A stretch of 64,000 bases of DNA from Corylus avellana (lineage: Eukaryota > Streptophyta > Magnoliopsida > Fagales > Betulaceae): assembly GCF_901000735.1 (NCBI RefSeq), contig NC_081543.1, positions 22,649,515 through 22,713,514 of the forward strand, written 5' to 3'. Positions 47,357 to 57,701 of the stretch are shown piece after piece. The translations under genes were made by a program, and so were the position numbers. Each line of letters begins with the position of its first letter. The first letter of the stretch is position 1. Under the pieces are notes generated by a model, which saw nothing but the letters and a program-made list of their open reading frames with translations, was not told the origin of the DNA and did not search any database.

Positions 47357-47841
47357 TAGTACATTTTTAAGGAAAGCAGTCGAAAGTATTTACTTACCTC
47401 GTACGCTCGCTCAAATCCTCCGACATCCTGAGTTTCTACTATAATGAACATAGTTCATTATTATGCACATTAATAGAGAATCTACCATACGTAAAGTGTT
47501 CATTGAGAAGCATCTAGCTAGAAGGTCATAAAACCTTAATTTTACACATCATGGACACTAGTCGAACGTTCTATCACATGATCGAATGTTCGGACTCGAA
47601 GTTGAACGTTCAGCCAAAGAGCATGGAACATTCAGTTAGCATGGCAAGGTTCATGCAAGGTTCCTACTTTCAACCCATCACGTAACAAATCTCATCTTAG
47701 TCCTTATAATAGGTTCTTACAAACATAGTAAGACACATCATCATGCAAGTTCATGAAATCATGAAGCTGTCTAAAGCATTTAAAAACCTTCTGCTCTTTA
47801 AGGGAAAATCATAATACAAGCTTAATCATGGTACTGTAAAA

Positions 47842-49261
47842 TGTTCACAATTATCTACCTAAATTAATAGGCAAATAACTGGATGTTTTACCCGCAAGTG
47901 CACGAGGTCAACATAGTAGTATAGTGTGCAAATATGGGGTCATTTCCACGAAGACTGCTGAATCTTGTCTAAAATCAATTCCCAAAGTAAAATAACACAA
48001 GAGATTGGATTTAAATTGATAATGATAAAAAGGTAGGACTTTGATATCCACCACTAATTATATTTAGCTAATATATCAATATGCCAATGTTTTGATCATG
48101 TTATGTCTATTTAATGCTTGTCAACCTAAGGGCATGAGTGTATACTCTAACTCTTTTCTTCCCTAAAGGATTTAGTATGGTGTATACTAAGTTGTTCTCT
48201 AGGAAAGCATATATTTTGTGGAAATCGACAAACACATGAGGCCTAGGGCATGGGTGTATACTCCCGGTTCCCCATGTTGATTAACCCAAGAACCCGGTGT
48301 GGATTACTTTTGTTACTTATGTTAATCCCAGGACTCGGTCATCCAAATTGATTTAACTAACTAGTCCATACCACATGCACATGTTGATCAGGCACACACA
48401 TATGAGGAATTCATGAAACTAGGTATTAATCAAGTTAGATATCATAACAAGATCATCACAAAGGCGCCAATATTGAATATTAACAAAACATAACTGGGGC
48501 TTCAATTTAGCCCTACTAAATAAATTAGTTACTCATGAGGTTGATGTTAAACATCTTCATAAAATAAAATAAAAGAAAGGAAAAGAATAAACCCGAAACT
48601 TGAACTTGAAGAGCTCCAATTCTTCTCCTTACAAAGCATACCTATTCTAGAGGCTAAGGGTCTATTTATAAGCTTTAGAAGTCCTTGACAAACTAGTAAA
48701 CCTAAGAATTTTCGTAGGGTTTTAAACCTATTACAATTGGGATTTGGAAAACCCTAATATGGAAAGAATGACAATTTGGCCGCAGCTTTGATGTGTCTTC
48801 TACGCACGGGTGCGATCGATCGCAACCCGTGTGCGCTCAATCGCAGGTCTGAGATTGAGCCTCTTCTGTTGTGCGCTCGAGCGCTCGTGGCCTGCTTCAT
48901 GCTGTGTCTTCTCTGGTACTGCGCTCGATCGCAGGGAACCTATGATCGATCGTAGTGTCAGGGGCTTCCACTTTTCCCATCTTCTCTCTTTGAGCCCAAA
49001 TCTTCCCAATTTACTTCATTTTCTTCCAAAAGCCTACAAAAGTATGGAATATACAAAAATGAATTAAAATGATCTAATTAACTAAAACCAAAGGATTAAA
49101 ACATGTAAGTTAAGGGTTGAAAATATTACTTCATTTTCTTCCAAAAGCCTACAAAAGTATGGAATATACAAAAATGAATTAAAATGATCTAATTAACTAA
49201 AACCAAAGGATTAAAACCTGTAAGTTAAGGGCTGAAAATATGAATATTTTAGCACTTAACA
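47842..49261 (-). mobile_element. Solo LTR, family S (copy E), exact TSD TAAAA
   Basis: 1420 bp, TGTTCACAATTATC to TTTTAGCACTTAACA, with TAAAA at 47837-47841 and 49262-49266. TCTATTTATA at 48661-48670 is the promoter on the minus strand. A 115-bp block is tandemly duplicated (49011-49125 and 49126-49240). The palindrome TGCGATCGATCGCA is at 48811-48824. Confidence 0.88.
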
Positions 49262-49669
49262 TAAAACTTGCAAGAAGTATGGAAAATCTGCTAGCAACAT
49301 GAAAACCATCTTAGTAAAAAGGGCTTACCTCAAGGAGGGCAAGGAAAGGCTCAAATCTCCTTCGTTTCTCTCTTGGATTTCTAGGTTTAGGCTTAGTGGA
49401 AATGTGGAAGGGAGGAAAATGGGGTGGAAGGGTAGGGTATTTATAGGGCAGGGGGGTAGTGCATGCTAGATAAGGAGGAAAATGAGTTAAAACTACTTTT
49501 CAAACTGTCATAAAATGTTCAGTATTATTCTCGAACGTTTAGTGTACTATTGTACAATGGGTCTAGGGTTTCAAATTGAATGTTGGTCAATACCCAATGG
49601 TTTTAGATTTGGTCGTCGAATGTTCGATGTGGTCCCTAGTCGAACGTTCGCACTAATGATGTAGTGACC
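49262..49669 (-). mobile_element. Continuation of the long LTR begun at 36098
   Basis: The sequence fits the family order (GGGTATTTATAGGGCAGG near 49434, then CGAACGTTCG motifs) and is cut at 49669 by the next LTR. The earlier piece 47357-47841 lies between copies D and E. Confidence 0.55.
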
Positions 49670-50492
49670 TAGATTTTAAAATCCTCATTTAAAGTTTGAG
49701 GATAAAGATTATATTACAATTCATATTACGTAATAATATTTATTCAAGAGGAATTTATGAGATCATATGAATATTATAGGTATAAAAATGGGTTTGAAAT
49801 TATTAGATCATAAGCTATGATTTTTAGGAGAGTTTATATGCGGATAATTTTATTGGGTGTTATAAGAGATGTTATTGGAGAATAATTAAGATTAATGAAT
49901 GATTAGATCGGTTTTTCTTTTATATTAGTGAATTATTATCCGTGTACAGCTCAACCAACTATCTTCCTCTTCTTTTCTTCACTTTCCCCATTTTTTCCTC
50001 ACCCGTCCACCTTTCTTTCTTCTTTTCTTCCTCCATTCATGCTCTTGTCCCCTAGTCCCTTCTTCTTTTCTTTTTCTTTTCTCCTTCCTCCTCTCCCAAA
50101 CGTCCAGCTACCTCCACTCACTTATATTCTTTTTATTTTTCTTTCCTTTCTTTGTCTCTTCCTCATTGTCTCACTCACAGTAAATCACTTCTTTCCCCAG
50201 CACATCACGTCCAGCTACCTCCACTCACTTAACTCTCCTTTCTCTTCACCTAGGGTGCACACATGCACACACTGCAAGAGAAATCTAGCAGATGAAGAGA
50301 GAGAGAGAGGAGATGGGCATGGGAAATAGAAAGAGAGAGAAGGGATGCAAAGGGAGAGAAAAAGAGATTTAGACGTGAGAGGTAGATGAAGAGAGAGAGA
50401 GAGTAAAGATGAAGAGGAAGAGAGAAAACATGCGGAGGGGAAGAGAGCAAGAACTGAGAGAGATGGTCAGAGGAGACAGTGAAGGAGAATTG

Positions 50493-50499
<7 letters not shown>

Positions 50500-50533
<34 letters not shown>
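50500..50533. repeat. (GA)n microsatellite
   Basis: A run of about 16 GA dinucleotides within a wider purine-rich zone, 50278-50533. Confidence 0.85.
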
Positions 50534-50535
<2 letters not shown>

Positions 50536-51114
50536 TTGATCATAGAATAAGGAGAAGAAGACGATGATGAAGCCTAATAAAATGGGGATTTCGGCCATGA
50601 GAGCAAGAATAGATTTAATTGCAGACACGAACTAGGCTATGGATGGGAACCTTTGACTGGACCATTACACCCATAAGGTAAGTTCAAACTTACTGACCTG
50701 CACTATTTTACAAAAGCATGCTATGTATATTTTTTTTGAGTAAGTAATTTTAACTACACGTATAATTATATTTTGAAATGATTTACATATGGGTTAAATG
50801 AAAATGTGTTTCTGAAGAAAATGATTTATGTAAAGAAGTTGAGTTTTGGAAAGAAAACGAAGTTTATGAAAATAATAATGATATGAAATATATGATGTTA
50901 AGTATGAATATATGTAAAACCCAGCGGCTAGGTGGGAATTATATGCCTAACACCCCGATGTTAGGAAGGGGAAAACAAAGTTGCCTAACAGCCCAGCGGT
51001 TAAATGGGGTAATACGCTTAACACCTCAAAGCTATGAGCGACTAAGTGGGGTAACACTTAGCAAACTCCAGGGGATAAGTGGGAGTATAATTACACTTAT
51101 TATGTTATGCATGC

Positions 51115-51640
51115 TATGAGATGTATGCTATGATATGATATGTATGAATGCACGTAAAGCCAAGCGGGCTAATATGCTTAACACCATAAAGCTATGAGAG
51201 GGATAAATTAATAGCAACCTAGCAGCTAAGTTGGGGTAATATGCTTAGAAAACTCAAGGGGATAAGTGGGAGTATAATTACACTTATGATGTTATGTTAT
51301 GATGATAACTTACGATGATAAGTTATGAAGTTATGCTATGATGATAAGTTATGATGATATGATATGATGTTATGTTATGATGTTATGTTATGAAGTTAGC
51401 TTATGATGTCATGTTATGATGATATGCTATGATGTTATGTTATGATGATAACTTATGATGATAAGTTATGAAATTATGTCATGATGTTATGCTATGATGA
51501 TAAGTTATGATATTATGCTATGATGATAAGTTATGATGTTATGTTATAATGTTATGTTTTGAAGTTAGCTTATGATGTCATGTTATGATGATATGCTATG
51601 GTGTTATGTTATGATAATATGTTATGTTATGCAATGCTAT
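51115..51640. repeat. Tandem repeat array, TATGATGTTATG-type units
   Basis: Short variants of TTATGATGTTATG and ATGATAAGTTATG alternate. A longer block starting GAAGTTAGCTTATGATGTCA recurs at 51392 and 51561, a higher-order spacing of 169 bp. Confidence 0.8.
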
Positions 51641-52335
51641 GTGTTTAAAACTATGTTGGCTCTAATAGATGTCTTACTTATTATGTTATAAACTATTTTA
51701 CCACTTCAATTTATGAAATGTGAAGTTAATTATGTAGTAAGAAAATGCAAGGAAATATTATTACGATTTATCAAAATGTCTATAACCTGGTTTACAATAT
51801 AGCCATACGTTTATCAAAACTCATTTATGAAAAATATGCATATACGGCTGTTTAGTTTGGTAATGAGATAGATTTACAAATAATGAATGGATCTATTTAT
51901 AAATGGTTAATTCGCTTGAACTTACTAAGACTGTAGGCTCACTTATTTGCTGGTGTAATCCTGGATTCAATTGGGGTAATCCACCAAACACAATTATTGT
52001 AGGCTTAGCTAAGGTGATTAATGATAGAGATCTGCATGAGACTTTTACCCTTGAAGCTTGAAGGAGGCTTCTACTTTTGAAGAGTTATATTGCCATAAGT
52101 TAGTATGGTAGTTAGTTGTATTCATTTTATATCTAACTCATTGGATAAAATTGCTGATGTCATATGATATATAATAGAAGCTTTGGTACGTACTAGTGAG
52201 TGTATGTTATAAAAGAAAAAGAAAAATTTGTTACTAATCTTTGGCTGTGTTAATTAGTAAGAAAAAATAGTAGTATCACGTGAGAATTTTAGATAATTCC
52301 ACTTACGGCTTGCTTGGTAAAGCCGGGGCTCTACA

Positions 52336-52626
52336 AAGGTTAATATAAAATGTTCGGTGGTCCCCTACTAAATGTTCGGCCAAAGGCAAAAATAAGGTTT
52401 GTGGTTGTTTTATTGAAATAACAAAGGTCTTGCTAGAAATGTTTGTTTTTATAAAAATGTTTACTAGAGCCTCTTTTTTATTTATTTATTTTTTATTTTT
52501 TAACTTTTAATTTTTTAAAGTTTTGAGTTACCACAGAGACCCTTGTGGGTGAGCAGACCCGTGCGGGTTACGGCTATGATCCAACATGAGTCTGCGGGTC
52601 TGGCCGTGACCCAGAGTGGGTGAATG
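52336..52626. other. End of the broken long LTR and unassigned DNA
   Basis: AATGTTCGGTGGTCCCC and CTAAATGTTCGGCC belong to the long LTR family. The expected terminal GGTATTACA is not found. From 52500 the sequence is low-complexity, then unassigned. Confidence 0.45.
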
Positions 52627-53085
52627 CACTACAAAAAAAAGGTCATTTTTTGACGTGGCACACAGTAGGAATTATTTACTAACGTGTCAAAAGTGGCACG
52701 TGTCAAAAGTGGCACGTCAACATTTACTAACATATTGAAAAAAAAAACGTCAGTATTTACTGACGTGTTAATTTTGACACGTCAGTAAATTTGAATCCAA
52801 TTTAATTTTACAACATTTTAAAATAAATAACTAATTAATTTTATATTTACTGACGTGTCAAGATTTGACACGTCTGTAAATATTGACACGTTAGGAAATT
52901 GCTGACGTGTCAAAACCGCACGTCAACAGTTACTGACATGTCAAAGTGACACGTCAATAGTTTCTAACATGTCAATTTGACACGTCAGTAAATATTGATG
53001 TGTCAAATTGACACGTCAAAAACTATAATATATAATTGACATGTCAGAAACTATTGACGTGTCACTTTGACACGTCAATATATAT
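52627..53085. mobile_element. CACTA (En/Spm) terminus with subterminal repeat array
   Basis: CACTACAAAAAAAAGG at 52627 is the canonical CACTA end. Up to about 53080 it is followed by more than a dozen TGACGTGTCA-type motifs in both orientations, often as TTGACACGTCAA palindromes. No opposite end (TTTTTGTAGTG) and no TNPD-like transposase are seen in the window. The element may extend into the N gap or be truncated. Confidence 0.75.
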
Positions 53086-53626
53086 ATATATATATCTGAT
53101 TTAATATATATCTGGTTTAATTCATTTATATTATAGATATAAATAATATATAATATATATGATCCCAACATTATCAGGTTTAATATTGTACAATATGATC
53201 GATCCCAATTAACATTCAATAAAATTAATTTTTACAAAATAAACACCAGTACTTTACTTCTCCTTTATAACACCGTAACCCATCTCAACATTCAAAAATA
53301 TAAGAGAATTAATTTCTGATTGTTAGCCATGCTTTAATCGGAATACCATATATATATAGCAAAACCATGCAAAGGATATATATATAACATTAATTTAACG
53401 TGCATGGTTCAAATTAACCTAAAGGATATATAAACCATGCACGTTATATATCATTTAGGTTTGAGCCATGCACGTTAAAATGTAATTGTTGTTGGTGAGA
53501 TTGCACTCTTCACACCAACCTTATCAACCGTTAATATTATTTGTTTATTCAAGTTACATTTGTTTATTTTTATGTTGTAATTTTGAATTTTTTTTTCCCT
53601 TGTCATGTTCTCATCTTAAGTTTACA

Positions 53627-53669
<43 letters not shown>

Positions 53670-53836
53670 GCATGTATATATTTGCAGTTTACATGCCATA
53701 TATGAGTACTTCAAAAAAAGTTGCAGCAACTATAAGCCTGCAGCTCAGTTCAAAGTTATTTGTTCCTTGATCATTTAGTACACATTTGTATCATTATATT
53801 AGTTTGTATAAACCATATAAACATGATATTTAAAAA
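53086..53836. other. AT-rich DNA left of the gap
   Basis: Short inverted pairs (ACCATGCACGTTA/TAACGTGCATGGT near 53396-53480) and an (AT) run at 53631-53665 are visible. There is no supported gene. Confidence 0.5.
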
Positions 53837-53936
53837 NNNNNNNNNNNNNNNNNNNNNNNNNNNNNNNNNNNNNNNNNNNNNNNNNNNNNNNNNNNNNNNN
53901 NNNNNNNNNNNNNNNNNNNNNNNNNNNNNNNNNNNN
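53837..53936. other. Assembly gap of 100 N
   Basis: Exactly 100 N, the usual placeholder for a scaffold gap of unknown size. Open frames crossing it are not real. Confidence 0.98.
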
Positions 53937-54896
53937 GATTAACTCTGGGTGCACTCAGCATGGCAAAAAATAAAACTATGATGGAACCACCTTCTGGCAG
54001 AGCCTCCTTCAGCGGTTGCGCCTCCATCCTTAGCATCGGTACCGAGCTTTTCTCTTGTTTCTCTTGGGCCAAAAATACACTCCTCCCTACATGTGCCCTC
54101 ATTTTATAACACTCTTTTCTCATTTCTTGTACTTCTCTAGGGCAACATGTAGGAGGGTTTATGATCATTGTCTCAAAATTCTCTTTATAAACATCACTAT
54201 TTTCACAATGTATTTTTCTCAAACTTGTCATGCATGTAGCAAAATTCCATAATATAAACAAAATAATCATTTGCAATTGAAAACAAAATTGCATAAATAG
54301 CATGACATGATAATTTTTATGGAATGAATAATAAATTCACTTACCTCTTGACTGCAGTAAAATTTTCCTGACTGCTAACTAATCTCCTGAAGGAAATACA
54401 GACACATTACTACCCTCATACACGTCACCACAAAACATTCTACTACTATTATGAGTTGGCTTGCTAATCAATTGAGAATGAACTTACTTAGGTATTTAGG
54501 TATATTTTCTCATAAATTTTCAGAATTTATTTTATTTAGTAGTACTCCTTTATATATATATACTTTAAGTTCTTCCATACTATATATATATATACACTGC
54601 CCACTACCCCATCTATATATATAGATGAACAACTTGAATACCATATATATATATACACGTCCGTCAGCATGCTATATATATATATATATAACTCTACCGT
54701 GTGGTATATAATATACCTCCGTCAGAATGCTATATATATGCAAAACCTGTAACTTTATATGTGTTGGTATATTTTAAGATACTATATATATATATTTTGA
54801 AACATTCAGATGTACATATATTTGAAATCCTTCAAATCATTATATATATATACTTTAAAGTACTCATGTATATATATTTATAAATCCTTCAAATCA

Positions 54897-54932
<36 letters not shown>

Positions 54933-55297
54933 GCACGTGAGGAGTAAAACAAGAAGAAAACAAATCTCTCTTTCCCACTACAAGACCACACGGCAACCAA
55001 GGCAAGAAGACACTAAATTTGACAAAACACTAATGCTCTCCATTAAGTATATATATATATATAAGAAGAAAAGAAGGAAACAATATGTGAGGCAAAAAAA
55101 ACATACCTGACGCACAACAGGGCAGGGAAATTCTTTTTTTTTTTTTTTTCTTCCTTTCTCTCTTCCTATCTTGGTGTGCGGCAAGAGTTTGTTCCATACC
55201 ATTATATAGGCTTTAGAAAAGAGATAGAAAATAGGTTTTGAGGAGCTTAGGGTTTTTATTTTTTATTTTTTATTTTTTAAGTCGGTGCCTAGGCTTT

Positions 55298-55333
<36 letters not shown>

Positions 55334-55375
55334 ATTTATATTTTACTCTTTTATTTTATTTACTTATTATTACTA

Positions 55376-55416
<41 letters not shown>

Positions 55417-55520
55417 TTTTAATTTGTCCATTCTCATTGTTAACCAAAGCCAACCCTTTTGTTAAAAAAAAAAATCTACGAGTCAACTAAAAATACTCTA
55501 AAGGGACTTAGGATTGTTAC
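53937..55520. other. AT-rich DNA right of the gap
   Basis: A minus-strand stretch at about 53940-54300 encodes a charged peptide (REVQEMRKECYKMRAHVGRS) that might be an exon, perhaps of the CACTA element, but I recognise no family. The rest has many (AT)n tracts (54900-54929, 55301-55328) and an (ATT)n tract at 55370-55411. CCACTACAAGACC at 54976 is not a paired CACTA end. Confidence 0.4.
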
Positions 55521-55571
55521 ATGATGAGTAGAGAGGATACGACAAATCACACGAAGAGCAGGATGACCCAA

Positions 55572-57696
55572 TGATGCAGCGTGACTTAGTAGGCTGCAGC
55601 GAAGAACAACAATAAAAGAACGGATAAACAATTCCAGATCTAGATTCTATCAAAGATCTAAGAATTCTTCTAAAAATAATAGATACTCTCTAAAGTTTAA
55701 AGGAAAAGAGAAATAAACTCAACTCTGAGTATTCTCATTAATTAAAATCAATAATAATCAACAACCGTCTTCTTTGGAGGCTATAAGCATATATTTATAG
55801 CCCAAAACCCTAAACATAATAAAATATGACATAAATACCCAAAAAACCCTAAACCTAATAAAATAACGAAATAAAGGCTCCCAAAACCCTAATCCTACTA
55901 AAACAAGGAAATAAAAACGGCTTAACCTAATTAAAATGCGGAATATAACATAAGAAGCTCCGTGTGCGATCGATCGCAAGTAGAAGTGCGATCGATTCGC
56001 AGTTCCAGGGACTTGGTGCGCAAATGTCTGGAATTGCGCTCGATCGTAGGTACATGTGCGATCGATCGCACTTCCAGGGACGAGTATCACCATCCCATAT
56101 GCATCATTCTCCCCTGGTTGGAGAGAATTCGTCCTTGAATTCGGCCAGTTCTTTCCACGATCCTTCGGATGTCTAGTCAACTCATTCCATTCTCCTCTAT
56201 TCAAAATCACAACAAGGTCACATCCCATAATAAACGTGATGGCCTTATTCATCAACACACCGCCACGCTTATATTGAAGATCCTGCGCCTCCCCTCGTAG
56301 TGTAGGCTTGCCATGCTCTTGTCGTGCCTTTGCCTTCCCACATGCTATAAGAATTCCCAAAGTATTCACAAAAACCCCTTCACTCTTTGATAGACAAGTC
56401 GCCTCCGCCCCATAGATCTCATCACAACTTTGATTAAAAGTTTTTGATAAGATAGCATCTACTCCAAGGAAATCAACTTCAAAATCAAAGAATTCTCGTT
56501 TAGGACTTTCATCAAACACTTGTTGTATATAACTCACCTCTTCGTCGGGATAGGTGTCATAGATTGGTGGAGAGGCCCAATTTACCAAGAAATCTTCTTC
56601 AATAAATCCATCTTCTTCCTCCACCACAATCGATTGGCTCCTAATATCCGCCGCCTCTTTAGGCACCACCTCCTCCATCTTCCTAGGTACTTCTTTTTGT
56701 GGAAATTTTCTATTTTTCTCTGCCACCATAAAGTCTTTGGGTTGCAAGCAACCTTGGAATTCCGGTGTATCGAATTCGAATCTACTTACCCACAGATTGG
56801 CATAAGCTTGCGCAAGGTGCTGACGTCCGTGCGTTCGGCGCTCCGCAAAAGGGTTTCTAGATTCGTTCTCATATTGACCACACAAGTTGGATAATTGGGT
56901 AGTGAGGTCTTCAATTTGATCCCTCATAGCCTTGAATTGATCCTCCGTGTGTTGCCAAGGTTCAGCGATAGATTTGCCTTCCGCCTCCGTGAATCGCGGT
57001 CTTGGTTGGCGACGACAATTGTTGGGCCCACCACTCATGTGCCTCAAACGAATCGTCGGTTGCTCCTTATGTGCTGTCTCTGTGCGCACGTCCACCTCGT
57101 TTATGTTTGCAAAGTGGTTGCTCCTCCCCATTCATGAAAAGTAACTGAGCTCTGATACCAACTGATGCAGCGTGACTTAGTAGGCAGCAGCGAAGAACAA
57201 CAATAAAAGAACGGATAAACAATTCCAGATCTAGATTCTATCAAAGATCTAAGAATTTTTCTAAAAACAATAGATACTCTCTAAAGTTTAAAGGAAAAGA
57301 AGAATAAACTCAACTCTGAGTATTCTCATTAATCAAAATCAATAATAATCAACAACCGTCTTCTTTGGAGGCTATAAGCATATATTTATAGCCCAAAACC
57401 CTAAACATAATAAAATATGACATAAATACCCCAAAAACCCTAAACCTAATAAAATAACGAAATAAAGGCTCCCAAAACCCTAATCCTACTAAAACAAGGA
57501 AATAAAGACGGCTTAACCTAATTAAAATGCAGAATATAACATAAGTAGCTCCGTGTGCGATCAATCGCAGGTAGAAGTGCAATCGATCGCAGTTCCAAGG
57601 ACTTGGTGCCCAAATGTCTAGAATTGCGCTCAATCGCAGGTACATGTGCGATCGATCGTACTTCCAGGGACGAGTATCACCATCCCATCTGCATCA
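55572..57696 (-). mobile_element. Non-autonomous gypsy-derived LTR element, right-arm copy
   Basis: LTRs at 57163-57696 (5') and 55572-56106 (3'). TSD CCCAA on the plus strand lies at 55567-55571 and 57697-57701, the same site as in the left arm. The primer site reads TGGTATCAGAGC on the minus strand at 57149-57160. This is the same insertion as 14795-16918, duplicated with its surroundings. Confidence 0.93.
55758..57131 (-). CDS. Gag-like protein of the non-autonomous LTR element, 457-codon ORF
   Basis: A single open frame starts 18 bp after the primer site. It has no function I can demonstrate. Residues about 50-85 form a heptad-like stretch (AMRDQIEDLTTQLSNL) and 107-135 contain RFEFDTPEFQG, recalling gypsy gag. 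An acidic zone near 170-205 (VEEEDGFIEED, PPIYDTYPDEE) resembles the link after the gag zinc knuckle, but no CCHC knuckle is present. ILNRGEWNEL...NSRTNSLQPGENDAYG near 320-360 resembles the extreme C-terminus of gypsy polyproteins. The last 90-odd residues are read from the 3' LTR and may be non-biological. RT, protease, RNase H and integrase are absent. The left-arm copy is broken. Confidence 0.7.
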   Translation of the reverse strand: MGRSNHFANINEVDVRTETAHKEQPTIRLRHMSGGPNNCRRQPRPRFTEAEGKSIAEPWQHTEDQFKAMRDQIEDLTTQLSNLCGQYENESRNPFAERRTHGRQHLAQAYANLWVSRFEFDTPEFQGCLQPKDFMVAEKNRKFPQKEVPRKMEEVVPKEAADIRSQSIVVEEEDGFIEEDFLVNWASPPIYDTYPDEEVSYIQQVFDESPKREFFDFEVDFLGVDAILSKTFNQSCDEIYGAEATCLSKSEGVFVNTLGILIACGKAKARQEHGKPTLRGEAQDLQYKRGGVLMNKAITFIMGCDLVVILNRGEWNELTRHPKDRGKNWPNSRTNSLQPGENDAYGMVILVPGSAIDRTCTYDRAQFQTFAHQVPGTANRSHFYLRSIAHGASYVIFRILIRLSRFYFLVLVGLGFWEPLFRYFIRFRVFWVFMSYFIMFRVLGYKYMLIASKEDGC

Positions 57697-57701
57697 CCCA
57701 A

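Larger units (their letters stand above)
49670..52335. mobile_element. LTR-like element of 2.67 kb, TGTAGTGACC...GGGCTCTACA
   Basis: The termini TGTAG/CTACA are inverted and the element separates two parts of one older LTR. It contains a pyrimidine-rich then (GA)n-rich region (49970-50533) and a TATGATGTTATG-type tandem array (51115-51640). No coding frame of known family is present. No matching TSD could be seen (AATGA against AAGGT). Confidence 0.6.

Noticed and set aside
53760..54303. Frames reading across the N gap
   Set aside because: Their middle is unknown bases.
54970..54990. Second CACTA end (CCACTACAAG)
   Set aside because: Same orientation as the first end, no A-run and no subterminal motifs.
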